NCBI GenBank assembly: GCA_934394515.1
Contig: CAKRRU010000001.1
Span: forward strand, 1-64,000
DNA: 64,000 bases
Source of the DNA: an uncultured Acetatifactor sp.
Lineage (GTDB): Bacteria; Bacillota; Clostridia; Lachnospirales; Lachnospiraceae
Direction of reading: 5' to 3'
Position numbers and translations under genes: made by a program. The notes beneath the pieces were generated by a model. That model worked only from the letters and a program-made list of their open reading frames with translations. It was not told the origin of the DNA and made no database searches. This document shows positions 24,946-34,333 of the stretch, piece after piece. Within the stretch, counting starts at the first letter, position 1. Each line of letters starts with the position of its first letter.

Positions 24946-27042
24946 CTATTTCTCATAGTTCCTGATTTCAAGCTGGATATCTCCCGCATAACACAGGCAA
25001 TCTGCGTTCGGATAAATATCGTTGTCCCTGATCTTCGCTGCTCCCGGATATTGGGGATGCAGCGTCAGATCATAGATGTATTCCACGCATTCCAGATTTT
25101 CCACCGCCCGGAACACCTCATCGAACTTCAGCACATCACCGAAATTGCGGTCCGACTCCAGATAATCCAGCTGCTCCCTTATCGTCTGCTCGATCAGTCC
25201 CTGCTCTCTCTCATAATGTCTCTTGACATAGATGACACCCTTCACATTGATGGGCAGATAGACAGGGGGAACGATCTCGACCCTCGTTGTCAGCAGGCGC
25301 TTCTTCTCCAGAAGCTGCTCCAGACTCTTCCGGTAAGTGTCGGAGAGTTTCGGAAAGCGTTCATCCGTTCCAGGCTTTACTGCGATCTGTACCTCATTTC
25401 TCTCCTCCCGGAGCACCGCTCTGACCTTATGGATACATAAGCCCGGTGCACTCTTTACGATCGACTCATAATCCGCCGCTGTCACAGCGGTGTAAGGTTT
25501 ATTCATGTCTGCAAGGAAACGCTTCCTCACATCTGTGATGCTCTCCCGGAAGCACCCACCCGTACCGGGCCCCGCATTGACAAACACAATATCCTGCAGA
25601 TTCTTTCCTGTACGGAAATGGCTGCCCTCCCGGATATTTCCTTCCTGTCCTCTGGTGATACTGCAGGAACCCATATAAAGCGATGCACCGATAAACACAC
25701 CGGCATCCTCAATGATGATCCTGCCTTCATTCTCCAGAAGATAATAGGTGAGGGAATCCTCCTCATAGTAGTTCGGTCTTACAAAATCAAAAAGTTCTTC
25801 ACCGTTTTCATCTGTCCGCTTTGCGATAATGCAGAAGGATTCCGCCACAATATTTTTCACCGGCAGCTCCATTTCCTGTGCATCATAGCCCTGCACGATT
25901 CCAAGGTAGAACCTGCGCATCATTTCCTCCGAATAGACCATGATCTTCACGGCATTTTTCAGCTTGTCGGGGGCAAATCCGAACCGCCTTCTGTCAAAGC
26001 TAAAAGTATTTACTCCGTATCTCTCATGCTCCAGCGTATAGAAACGCCCTCTGTCTCCCTCCTCGGAGACCGGCTCGTATCTGCGGTAGAAGGAGCCCTT
26101 TTCCTCCTTACAGAATACCTGCAGATACCCCTCCTCCATCAGTTCACTGTTCAGCGTAATCTTTGAATATTTCTGGAAAGTATAACATACGGATTTTGTC
26201 TCTTTCTGCCATGCCTCGAACAGAAATCCCGCTACTGACAGAAGTTTCGGGCTGACATCATAATCCGCCTTAATGACCCTCGTGCGGATGGCGTAGGCCG
26301 GCTTCGGAAGTTCTTCACAGACTGCCGCCGCTGTATTTGGCATCCGCATCCTCACCTCGCCGCTTACAAGAAAACAGGAGGTATAGTCCACCACATTCAT
26401 GGGTTCATATCCGTTCTCAGTATAGCACTCCCACACGAGATCTGCGAACGTGTTATTCCCCTTCTCCTCATAAGGATTGCGGTTAAAACGGTTTGCGAGA
26501 GTCATGTAAAAAATCATTTCCTCTCCCGGCTCCGGCAGTCTGTCAGCCGTAAAGTAAACGCAGTCCCCCTCACATGGAGTCTCCCCGAAGATCATCGCCG
26601 CTTTGGGAATGTCATCATTGATCAGATAACTGTAATCCTGAAAGCTGCCGTCATGCTGTCCGTATACTCCGGTCAGCAAATAGCCCCCAATGCGCATGCG
26701 CCGGTTCGTCTCAAAGGTAAGATCGCCCAGATAAAACGGCTGGTTCGCCTGAAGCTCCACCGGCTCCTTCACGCCCTCCGCCGACATCAGTATCCTTGCG
26801 CATCTTCCCTTTCTCTCGGTAAAGCCAAGCATTTTCAAGAGCTTCTGCCGGATCTGGGGCGTCACCTGCCGGATGGATTCCTGCTGCAATGCCTCAAATG
26901 CCGTCAGATTCTCAAGTATTGTCATGCCGGGGTCGGACGGGTTGAAATTCGTCCATTCGGTCGTATAGAGAGGAATCTGCATAATTGCTTCGCTTATGAG
27001 TTCCTGATAAGTTTTATCGTTCAGATTTTTATTGACAAGCAA
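24946..27042 (-). CDS. Baseplate J-like wedge protein (Afp11-type)
   Basis: This 698-aa protein starts with TTG at 27042, after AAGGAGAAGGA; no better ATG is nearby. The N-terminus has the wedge signature ISEAIMQIPLYTTEW followed by NPSDPGMTILENLTAFE, like the DPG-x-T-L-L-E motif of gpJ/gp6 proteins. The C-terminal part contains the baseplate_J-type region (ITDVRKRFLADMNKPYTAVTA, then DYESIVKSAPG). These proteins form the iris-like wedges that open during sheath contraction. A larger relative precedes it by 18 nt. Confidence 0.85.
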   Translation of the reverse strand: MLVNKNLNDKTYQELISEAIMQIPLYTTEWTNFNPSDPGMTILENLTAFEALQQESIRQVTPQIRQKLLKMLGFTERKGRCARILMSAEGVKEPVELQANQPFYLGDLTFETNRRMRIGGYLLTGVYGQHDGSFQDYSYLINDDIPKAAMIFGETPCEGDCVYFTADRLPEPGEEMIFYMTLANRFNRNPYEEKGNNTFADLVWECYTENGYEPMNVVDYTSCFLVSGEVRMRMPNTAAAVCEELPKPAYAIRTRVIKADYDVSPKLLSVAGFLFEAWQKETKSVCYTFQKYSKITLNSELMEEGYLQVFCKEEKGSFYRRYEPVSEEGDRGRFYTLEHERYGVNTFSFDRRRFGFAPDKLKNAVKIMVYSEEMMRRFYLGIVQGYDAQEMELPVKNIVAESFCIIAKRTDENGEELFDFVRPNYYEEDSLTYYLLENEGRIIIEDAGVFIGASLYMGSCSITRGQEGNIREGSHFRTGKNLQDIVFVNAGPGTGGCFRESITDVRKRFLADMNKPYTAVTAADYESIVKSAPGLCIHKVRAVLREERNEVQIAVKPGTDERFPKLSDTYRKSLEQLLEKKRLLTTRVEIVPPVYLPINVKGVIYVKRHYEREQGLIEQTIREQLDYLESDRNFGDVLKFDEVFRAVENLECVEYIYDLTLHPQYPGAAKIRDNDIYPNADCLCYAGDIQLEIRNYEK

Positions 27043-27060
27043 TTTTTCCTTCTCCTTCCC

Positions 27061-30057
27061 TTACTCCGACAGCATGATATGGATTCTGTGCTCTCCGCTT
27101 CTCGTCACCATGAACGGCGTGACCTCAATGTCGTCGATGTCCATCTCGTGCGGTCCGGTGGCATCTGTATAGGTCGCCGTCACCGCAATTCTCCTCACCG
27201 CCGCTTTCGCCTTCATGGAATTCAGCTTCATCCGGATCTGGGATTTCTTCGGAAGCACTCCGATGTCCCAGCCGGATTCCATTCCGTTTTTCACAGCGTC
27301 CAGATACTCCTCAAGGCATTTCTTCATGCGATTCTGCATCTCGAAGCCGTCGTCCATATCCCTGATTTCTGCCCATACATCCACGGAGACAGAGACAAAT
27401 ACCGGCTCTGTGAGGCATAATTCCTCGGGTGCGATCATCAGCTCACAATTCTGCTGCAGATGCTTCTTGAGATTTGCCGCAGCATTGTGGAAGGAGTAGG
27501 ATCCGGACTTGTAGTCCTTCAACAACAGTACAAACGTTACCTTGCTGTCCGCCCTTTCCCCGTTGCGGTCGATTCCTGTCACACAGCTGATCTTTTCTAT
27601 ATTGTCCGAATAGGACAGGATTTCCCGCTCATAGTCCTTCACCGACACGAGCCGCCTTCTGGAGCTTAAAATATTTGCTCCCCTTCTCAGCGCACTGTCA
27701 ATGCTTTCGATATTGCTGCCGCCGAAAGCACATTTCGGATTGTAGATCGTATCTATGAACATCAGGTTTTCCAGAGATTCGTTGATGCTTCCCACTTCCA
27801 CATTTCCCTGCTGTCCGTTGCAGCAGCGGATCACCATGCGGAATGCCGCATCGTTTAAAACTCTCGGAATTTCCGAGTGGATTCCGTCACCGAACAGGAT
27901 TCTCTGGTTCAGCCTGTCAAGTATGTACTCTCTCTCCAGCCGCCCGTCTCCGAACTGCTCCGTCTCATTCCATTTTACATAGAAGGAGGAGATGCTGCCG
28001 ATCATGTCGCGCTCGATGCGCACCCTGTCCGGCATCTCCCTGTACAGCCGGTTCATGTTCTCCTCGGTGTGTCTGTTTGTCTCGTTCACCCAGAGCTCCA
28101 CATCCAGAATGTTGGGCACACCCAGATCGAACACCATATTGGCGGCAACTTCGTCGATATAGTATTCTTCCTCCTGTCTGGTCTCTATGTTGTAGACCTC
28201 GACTGCGTTCAGCCGGATGTCCAGCACCTTCGGCGGATTGCCGTCTGCCGTCTGTTTCTCCGTCCTGCTGAGTCTGATCCAGTATGCCGTTTTCCCCTCG
28301 ACCGTCACCATCGACATATCTGAGGGCGGCATGAACATGACAATTCCCGAGCGGGACATATTCGCCGTATGATCCAGCACCCGCATCTGTCGGAAGCCGT
28401 GGATCGTACTATACTCAAACCGGCACTCCGTGGCGTCATACTGCGCACCATCCTCGAGCTGGAACAGCATACTGACCGGACCGTCCTCCATCGGTTTTCC
28501 AAAGCCCAGATACAGATAGTCCTCCGCATACTCTCCCCTCTGGAAAAGCAGGAAGCGCTTTCCCTCCATCATCTTCACCGAGAGCTCCAGTTCCCTTGTG
28601 CCGGCGATTGCGCGCACTTTCTCCGGCTGCACAAAACGATCCCCGTAGGTGTAGGCAATCGTCATGTTGCTGATCTGCGGATAATGGTGTACACAGGGAC
28701 GCATATAACAGTTATCCGATTTTAAAAGCTGAATACGCAGACATCTTCCCTTGTCCCCACCGACGGACATCTCCTGCCAGTCCGGCGGACATACAAACTC
28801 CAGCGTACACTTCATTGCCTCCGCTGTTCCGAAAAGTGATCTGTATTCCTGATCGCATGACAGCTTCTTCCAGCCGATACCGTTGAAATACTCTATGGCG
28901 ATCTCCTCCGCATAGCAGTCTGCAATATTATTCTCCGCCGTTGTTCTGGGTTTACGCTTGATAATTTTCAGTTCTTCCTGCTCTGTCTCTGCCATGAGGG
29001 AAACCCTGTGCTCCGGGTATGTCACCTCAAAGTTAAGCGTCACAAGTGCTCCGGGCTTTCCAAAATAACGGTCATGCCCGATATAGCATTCGCTGAACAG
29101 AGAGAGTGTATCCCCGAAGGGTGCAAAAGTCTCTGTCTCAAAATCCGTAGTTCCGTTGTTCACAAATTCCGGCGCCTGTGCTTCTCCGGCGGATGCCAGC
29201 CGGATGCCCTCGACTTCCATATTTTCCTTCACCGGCTCCCCGGCAATGATTGCCAGCATACCGTAGTCTTTGCCATCAAGCTGCACCGGAACACTTTCTT
29301 CCGGTTCTCTGAAAGCAAGAGTTCTGCCGTCCGCCAAAAGTCCAAGCCCCTCCACCTTCTTAAGCCCCTGCTCCGTGACATACTGAAGGGTGAAATCCCC
29401 TGCCAGAAGTTTCTTTACAATCTCCTCGTTTCCCTCTATTCTTACGAAGATCGTGTTTCCTGCTGCATCGAATACCGTGGGGTGGTAGAGCATTACTGCG
29501 TTCTGCTCCATTCCCTTAGCCTGATCTCCAAACAGGTAAAACGGTGTCAGCTTTTCCGGCTGATCCGGCTCCTCCTGTTCCCCGGCAGGCTCCTTTTCCG
29601 GCAGAATCTTTGGGCATCGGAAGCTGCCCAATAACGGCAGGATCTTTCCTGTCTCCTTCTCCGTCATAAAACAGGACTGCAGTCGGGAATTCGTCACATA
29701 CAGATTGTGTGCCGTTTCAAAGATCTGGGGCTCCTCACCCTCCGCCAGCAGCTTTGTTCCCTTTGCAACACCCGTGCCCGGAATGGTATCCTGGATCAGT
29801 TCCATAAGTACCACGGCACAGGACGGCTTCGCCGGCAAAAGGGACAGATCAAGCATATTGACAAATTCTGTATGACAGATGTCCAACACCTGATTAAACC
29901 GGTCAATATTGTCCTTCATCTGACCTGCAAACAGAATAGCAATCGTGGAACCGATATCGGGATTCTCCCTGCTAAAATTCCATTCCGGCACATAGGAGGC
30001 AGCAAGTTCCGCTATTTTGTTTTCAATATCCGTCGCTGTTCTCTTATCAATCTTCAT
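27061..30057 (-). CDS. Large baseplate J-like wedge protein (Afp12-type)
   Basis: This is a 998-aa protein. I place the start at 30057 (MKIDKR), after GGGGAG, overlapping the gp25 gene end by 11 nt. The N-terminus carries IAELAASYVPEW followed by ENPDIGSTIAILFAGQMKDN, the same layout as the shorter wedge gene. The C-terminal baseplate_J part has SALRRGANILSSRRRLV and VKDYEREILSYS. Pairs of short and long J-type proteins (Afp11/Afp12) are standard for eCIS. It is probably the outer wedge arm that contacts fibres. Confidence 0.85.
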   Translation of the reverse strand: MKIDKRTATDIENKIAELAASYVPEWNFSRENPDIGSTIAILFAGQMKDNIDRFNQVLDICHTEFVNMLDLSLLPAKPSCAVVLMELIQDTIPGTGVAKGTKLLAEGEEPQIFETAHNLYVTNSRLQSCFMTEKETGKILPLLGSFRCPKILPEKEPAGEQEEPDQPEKLTPFYLFGDQAKGMEQNAVMLYHPTVFDAAGNTIFVRIEGNEEIVKKLLAGDFTLQYVTEQGLKKVEGLGLLADGRTLAFREPEESVPVQLDGKDYGMLAIIAGEPVKENMEVEGIRLASAGEAQAPEFVNNGTTDFETETFAPFGDTLSLFSECYIGHDRYFGKPGALVTLNFEVTYPEHRVSLMAETEQEELKIIKRKPRTTAENNIADCYAEEIAIEYFNGIGWKKLSCDQEYRSLFGTAEAMKCTLEFVCPPDWQEMSVGGDKGRCLRIQLLKSDNCYMRPCVHHYPQISNMTIAYTYGDRFVQPEKVRAIAGTRELELSVKMMEGKRFLLFQRGEYAEDYLYLGFGKPMEDGPVSMLFQLEDGAQYDATECRFEYSTIHGFRQMRVLDHTANMSRSGIVMFMPPSDMSMVTVEGKTAYWIRLSRTEKQTADGNPPKVLDIRLNAVEVYNIETRQEEEYYIDEVAANMVFDLGVPNILDVELWVNETNRHTEENMNRLYREMPDRVRIERDMIGSISSFYVKWNETEQFGDGRLEREYILDRLNQRILFGDGIHSEIPRVLNDAAFRMVIRCCNGQQGNVEVGSINESLENLMFIDTIYNPKCAFGGSNIESIDSALRRGANILSSRRRLVSVKDYEREILSYSDNIEKISCVTGIDRNGERADSKVTFVLLLKDYKSGSYSFHNAAANLKKHLQQNCELMIAPEELCLTEPVFVSVSVDVWAEIRDMDDGFEMQNRMKKCLEEYLDAVKNGMESGWDIGVLPKKSQIRMKLNSMKAKAAVRRIAVTATYTDATGPHEMDIDDIEVTPFMVTRSGEHRIHIMLSE

Positions 30058-30508
30058 ATTGCTCCCCTGTATCACCCTGTTCCGGTGCGAATTCCTCCTG
30101 CGCAGTCTCCTCTTCCCCTGTGTTCAGATAGAAGGGAAAGACGAAATTATCTCTCGTATTGCTGCCTATCACATAATAATCCACCTTGATCACAAGGCAT
30201 CCGTCCTTGATATCCGGATCTGCCGACACCTCCACGTCACTGATGCGGGGCTCCTGCCGCTGTATCTCCCGGCGGATGTTTCCGCACATGATATTGATAT
30301 TTGTCAGGTTGACATCCATAAATGTATATGCCATCAGTTCGCTGCCGAATTCCGGCCGCAGGAACCGCTCCGACTTCTGTGTCATCAATATCAGGTAAAC
30401 CGACTCCCTGACACTCTCCAGATCCGAGACCGTCACAAATCTTCCTGTAGCAGAATTGATCTGCGGCGGGAATTTCATTCCTTTGCCTAAAAAGTCATTG
30501 TTCTCCAT
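30047..30508 (-). CDS. gp25/GPW-like baseplate protein (Afp9-type)
   Basis: This is a 153-aa protein. I place the start at 30508 (MENNDFLG) after a G-rich ribosome site. It shows the gp25 family pattern: FLGKGMKFPPQ, SVRESVYLILMTQKSERFLRPEFGSELM (read here in parts), then a hydrophobic VSADPDI strand. This family nucleates sheath assembly at the baseplate and links wedge to sheath. The acidic tail EETAQEEFAPEQ is an extension. The end overlaps the start of the long wedge gene. Confidence 0.9.
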   Translation of the reverse strand: MENNDFLGKGMKFPPQINSATGRFVTVSDLESVRESVYLILMTQKSERFLRPEFGSELMAYTFMDVNLTNINIMCGNIRREIQRQEPRISDVEVSADPDIKDGCLVIKVDYYVIGSNTRDNFVFPFYLNTGEEETAQEEFAPEQGDTGEQYED

Positions 30509-30524
30509 CGCTGTTCCCCCCTGC

Positions 30525-31340
30525 CTATCCGATGCTGATCGGCGTTCCACTGATCTTCACCGCTGCACTGCTTTCCAGATTCATGGAAGACGTTGACTTC
30601 ATGCTGACAGTAGAACCCTCCAGCGTTGCGCCCCCCGTGGAGGTGTATTTCATATTTCCATTCACCTTCACATTTAATTTTGTCGTCTCAAGCTCCGTCG
30701 TGCCGTTGTTGCCGTTCATGGTCAGTGTAATATTGTCTCCGACCTTGATCGTAAGCTTCTTCTCCGCAAAGATCTCCATTTTTCCCGAGTCGCCTGTCTG
30801 TATCTCGATCTTATTCCTGCCGTCCTTGTCCGAGATCAGCATCAGCCCCTTCTCGTTATCCAGTTCGATCCGATGGATGGATTTCGGGGTCTCGATCTTT
30901 ATCTTATCCTTATCCCCTTCCCCCTCCTTATTGTCCTCGAACAGAATGGTATTGCCGTGCCGGGTCATGATCTTTTTGTACTGATTATCCTCATCCGCCG
31001 TCTTCTTCAGAAACTGATCATTTTCTCTGGGAATACAGCCTATGACATAGGGTTTTTCAATATTTCCCTGCTCAAAGCAGACGAGGACATGGTCTCCTAC
31101 CTCAGGCAGGAAATAGTGTCCCCACCTGGAGCCGCTGGAGGGCATCGCAACTCTCGCCCACTTCAGTTCGTTGGCCTCCTTGTCCCGGGTAAAAATGGAG
31201 ACACAGACACGCCCGGGCATATCCTTGTCGTAATTCTTCACGACCTGTCCTACGACGATTCCGAAGATACGGTTGTCTCCCGTTTCCGTCTTCAACACCT
31301 GTTTTTCTGCTATTTCATCTATCACATCAAAAAGTGCCAC
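30525..31340 (-). CDS. Central spike protein, gpV/gp5-like
   Basis: This 271-aa protein starts with GTG at 31340, after GGAGG. An OB-fold (about 22-110: NRIFGIVVGQVV, VSIFTRDKEANELKWARV, LPEVGDHVLVCFEQG) matches gp5/VgrG/gpV spikes. From residue 130 on, repeated short strands (KIEIQTGDSGKMEIFAEKKL, then TLTMNGNNG and MKSTSSMNLESS) suggest a trimeric beta-helix needle. The VgrG equivalent is split here, with the hub part being the gene just upstream. The tip is presumably the DUF4280 protein. Confidence 0.88.
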   Translation of the reverse strand: MALFDVIDEIAEKQVLKTETGDNRIFGIVVGQVVKNYDKDMPGRVCVSIFTRDKEANELKWARVAMPSSGSRWGHYFLPEVGDHVLVCFEQGNIEKPYVIGCIPRENDQFLKKTADEDNQYKKIMTRHGNTILFEDNKEGEGDKDKIKIETPKSIHRIELDNEKGLMLISDKDGRNKIEIQTGDSGKMEIFAEKKLTIKVGDNITLTMNGNNGTTELETTKLNVKVNGNMKYTSTGGATLEGSTVSMKSTSSMNLESSAAVKISGTPISIG

Positions 31341-31373
31341 ACTTTTTCCTCCATCCTTCCCGGTATCTGGGAC

Positions 31374-32528
31374 TTATTTCTCAAATCCGCATGCCTTGCC
31401 GATGATCCTTGTCACATATCCCTGATCCGTATAACAGTGCCGTACGGTCTGCAGGTAATAGGTATTCGACAGGCTGTTGCCGAAGCCCGCCACTCTGATA
31501 AAGCGTCCGGGCACGATCTCCGGTATGCCGACCACGTCCACCTCCAGCGTTCCGAAGCGGTAGGTCATATCCTCCATCAGGTAATCAAGACGATTGTCAG
31601 CATCCATCTTTGACGAGGTCGTGGGATCCACATACACCTTCTTTGATTTCGCCAGCAGTGCCTTGGCATGATTTCCGTGGGAAATCTTGTTGCCGTTCTT
31701 CTTGTAGGAGGAGATTAACTTCCCCTTCCCCACATCCAGACAGCGTACTTCAATGCCGGCTGTCAGTCCGGTGATGTCAAACCCCATATTGATCCCCCGG
31801 ACTCCGGTCTCCGGTGTAAGTTCCATCAGTATCTCGGAGTTGCTCTTTGCCTTGCGGAATAAGACCTCTCCCCCGTGAATAAAGAAATCAAAGTTAAACT
31901 TCTTTGCCGCTTTTACCACAAATTCGTAATCGCTCTCGCCGACCATCTCCACAGTCTTGTCACTGGTCTTGCTTTCTCCCGTTGCACCCAGCTTCGGCTT
32001 ATCCGGGGTATCCTCCACGGAGACACCCGTGATGATCTTCTTTTGCAGAAGGTTATTATATGCCGGCTTTCGGAAGATCTCCTTCACTGCATCCGAGTAA
32101 TACTGCGCTTTCAGCTGTTGTGAATGGTTATTCGCCATCATGATGCCTTTTGCATCCATCACCGTGACCTCTACGCCGGGAATCCCGCCGCCTGCCGAGA
32201 AGTCAAAATTGACCCTTGCAATGAAACCGCAGAACACCTTGCGCACTGTGAGATCATAGCCAAGACAGATTGTTACCTGGGAGCCAAGCTTGATATACGG
32301 CTGTAGCTCCTGCGTCTTGAAGGTACAGGTCAGCCTGTCGTAGCAGTCATAGATCCGGAAGGTCGCCATGCCTGCCTCATAGCCTGCACTCATTTCGATC
32401 TCCACATCAGAGATACTGAAATTATTCTTATCCTCCGACAGGTTCTTTCCGCCGACCAGTACCACCACCTTCGGGCTGGTGAATTTGTTGTATTCTGTTA
32501 AGAGATTTTTGTAATCAAAGCTTGCCAT
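31374..32528 (-). CDS. Baseplate hub protein, gpD/gp27-like
   Basis: This 384-aa protein starts at the ATG at 32528, after AGGGGAAAG. It resembles phage late-control D/VgrG N-terminal hubs: SDVEIEMSAGYEAGMATFRIYD, LGSQVTICLGYD, RKVFCGFIARVNFDF, SDYEFVVKAAKKFNFDFFI and a C-terminal DYLMEDMTYRFGT region (each read in part). It forms the ring that joins spike and tube. It lies directly before the spike gene, so together they equal Afp8. Confidence 0.85.
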   Translation of the reverse strand: MASFDYKNLLTEYNKFTSPKVVVLVGGKNLSEDKNNFSISDVEIEMSAGYEAGMATFRIYDCYDRLTCTFKTQELQPYIKLGSQVTICLGYDLTVRKVFCGFIARVNFDFSAGGGIPGVEVTVMDAKGIMMANNHSQQLKAQYYSDAVKEIFRKPAYNNLLQKKIITGVSVEDTPDKPKLGATGESKTSDKTVEMVGESDYEFVVKAAKKFNFDFFIHGGEVLFRKAKSNSEILMELTPETGVRGINMGFDITGLTAGIEVRCLDVGKGKLISSYKKNGNKISHGNHAKALLAKSKKVYVDPTTSSKMDADNRLDYLMEDMTYRFGTLEVDVVGIPEIVPGRFIRVAGFGNSLSNTYYLQTVRHCYTDQGYVTRIIGKACGFEK

Positions 32529-32564
32529 TCTCTTTCCCCTGCATTGATTTCAGCAGCTATTCTC

Positions 32565-33425
32565 CTATATGTTGAAAATATTTCCCACCGATTGTGTCTT
32601 CTTTTTATAGCTCACATTGCCACCGCCAAAGGCTTCCTCATAATGCTTCTTCCAGACACCCATGTTGTTCGGTCCGACCTCCTCATCCACCAGAATCATA
32701 GAAAGATCCACCTCGCCCCTGATGGGCTGCCCCGTAAGACTGAACATCGTATATTTCGTATTCAGGCTGTTCACGATGCCCTCATACTGCATGGATCCCC
32801 AGCAGAAGGTAATAAACCGTGTGCGCTCCTGACGCAGCATCCCAATGAAGCCCTCAATGATGGGCTGCACCGAATATTCCTCCTTTGTGATTGCCTCTTT
32901 GGCCAGAGTGGCCACTCCGGTGGCTACTCCGGTGGGGTTCGCAGCAAATTTATCCGCCATAAAGGCATCCTTTACAGATACCTGGTCGAAGATCAGCGTG
33001 ACACTCATCATCAGCCTGACTTTTGCCGGCTCGTAGGAAATTCCTATGTTCCCCTGTTGTTTTTTAGCATTGGAAGCACTTCCGTAGTCCGTCTTCTGAT
33101 ACATTCCTCCGCCATATCCGCTTAAGGTAAGCTGGCTGGGGTTGAACTGTACCGTGTAGGTCTTTACGGTCTTCTCCAGCCGGCTGCCCACGGTCTTCAC
33201 TGCATTTCCGACCGCTCCCACTGCCGCCTGCGCTACCTTTTCCAGCTGTGAGGATCCCACAGATCCCAGTCCGCTCTGTCCTGCAATGCTGCCCAGCCCT
33301 CCCGACGTTCCCTTCGCGGGAACGATTTCTTTGATCTGGAGTTTCTTTTCCGTTATCATATTGTAGCTGCTGATATGTATCTGTGCCTTCTCTATATTTC
33401 CAAGTGTATGATTCGCTGCATTCAT
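32565..33425 (-). CDS. CIS tube-to-baseplate adaptor, Afp7-like (CIS_tube family)
   Basis: In this 286-aa protein a Gly/Ser-rich segment (40-90) separates a short N-terminal part from the CIS_tube-type domain, which has the family hallmark YTVQFNPSQLTLSG near 90. Later stretches SVTLIFDQV and FITFCWGSMQYEG also match the relative encoded next to it. Afp7/Pvc7 proteins sit between tube and hub. It lacks a recognisable LysM tail. The ATG at 33425 follows AAAAGGGG. Confidence 0.8.
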   Translation of the reverse strand: MNAANHTLGNIEKAQIHISSYNMITEKKLQIKEIVPAKGTSGGLGSIAGQSGLGSVGSSQLEKVAQAAVGAVGNAVKTVGSRLEKTVKTYTVQFNPSQLTLSGYGGGMYQKTDYGSASNAKKQQGNIGISYEPAKVRLMMSVTLIFDQVSVKDAFMADKFAANPTGVATGVATLAKEAITKEEYSVQPIIEGFIGMLRQERTRFITFCWGSMQYEGIVNSLNTKYTMFSLTGQPIRGEVDLSMILVDEEVGPNNMGVWKKHYEEAFGGGNVSYKKKTQSVGNIFNI

Positions 33426-33453
33426 GGCTGCCCCTTTTCCGCTGTCATAGCTT

Positions 33454-34302
33454 TTACAGGTTCAGATTCAGAACATTGTTGTTCGTAACTTTTGACAAAG
33501 TACTCTTACCGTCTGCCTTTCCCTTGGTGAACAGGTTCTCATATGCTTTTCCCCAGTAGGACGATTCAAAGAGTTCCGCCTGTTCTCCCTGTCTTATGGA
33601 CAGATTGACTACTCCCCGGATCGGATTTCCCGATTTGTTGAACATGGTGTAGTTTGCCTGTACCGCCGTGAGTTCTCCCCGGAAGCACATCTTGGACCAG
33701 TAGAACACCACCTGTCTCGTAACATCCATCGTAAGCAGGGAAAGGATCCCCTCGATCTGATGCTGAACGGAATGCTCTTTCTCTACGGCGTATTTCGCTG
33801 CCTGGGTAATAGCGCCCACCGGTGAATTCACATTGTTCACCATAAAAGCATCATACATATTCACCTCGTCAAAAATCAGTTGGACATTCATGGTAGTGGA
33901 GGTAGGTACTATATTCTGAATGATCATGTTATTTGCCATATTTCCCATGCTGCCGCCGCTGTAGTCCAGCTGTGACCCCGTGGCCGTCTGCATCTGGATA
34001 CTGGAAGGATTATATTGCACCTCCATGGCAAGATATGCCTGGTCCTGCCCCAACAGATTCTTTCTGGCCTTTGATGACACTGTGCCGGACAGTGCATCCT
34101 CTGTTGCCTTCATGAATGCATCCTGCAAGTCTTTTGCCGCATCAAGAGTGTCCTTCATGTTGTCTCTCTTCTTGCGAAGTCTCTCCTCGGCACCGTCCCG
34201 TGAAGTGATCTGCTCCAGGGTCTTGATATTTCTTACGCAAAGTATCGCCTTCGGCACATTGCCCGACAGGCTGTTCACAAGATTTTCCGCTATAGAGTTC
34301 AT
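33454..34302 (-). CDS. CIS tube-to-baseplate adaptor paralog (CIS_tube family)
   Basis: This 282-aa protein is a paralog of the downstream 286-aa gene. It shares AMEVQYNPSSIQMQ, NVQLIFDEVNMYDAF, QHQIEGILSLL and VVFYWSKMCFRGELT with matching spacing. Two different adaptors probably form two stacked rings or a mixed ring at the tube base. The N-terminal 80 residues are charged and helical. The ATG at 34302 follows AAAGGAGG. Confidence 0.8.
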   Translation of the reverse strand: MNSIAENLVNSLSGNVPKAILCVRNIKTLEQITSRDGAEERLRKKRDNMKDTLDAAKDLQDAFMKATEDALSGTVSSKARKNLLGQDQAYLAMEVQYNPSSIQMQTATGSQLDYSGGSMGNMANNMIIQNIVPTSTTMNVQLIFDEVNMYDAFMVNNVNSPVGAITQAAKYAVEKEHSVQHQIEGILSLLTMDVTRQVVFYWSKMCFRGELTAVQANYTMFNKSGNPIRGVVNLSIRQGEQAELFESSYWGKAYENLFTKGKADGKSTLSKVTNNNVLNLNL

Positions 34303-34333
34303 TCCTGCCCCACCTCCTTTCCTCGATGTCTAA

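Noticed and set aside
30525-32528. Type VI secretion system
   Set aside because: No TssJLM membrane complex, ClpV or separate TssB/TssC. The sheath is a single phage/eCIS-type protein and the organism appears to be a monoderm.
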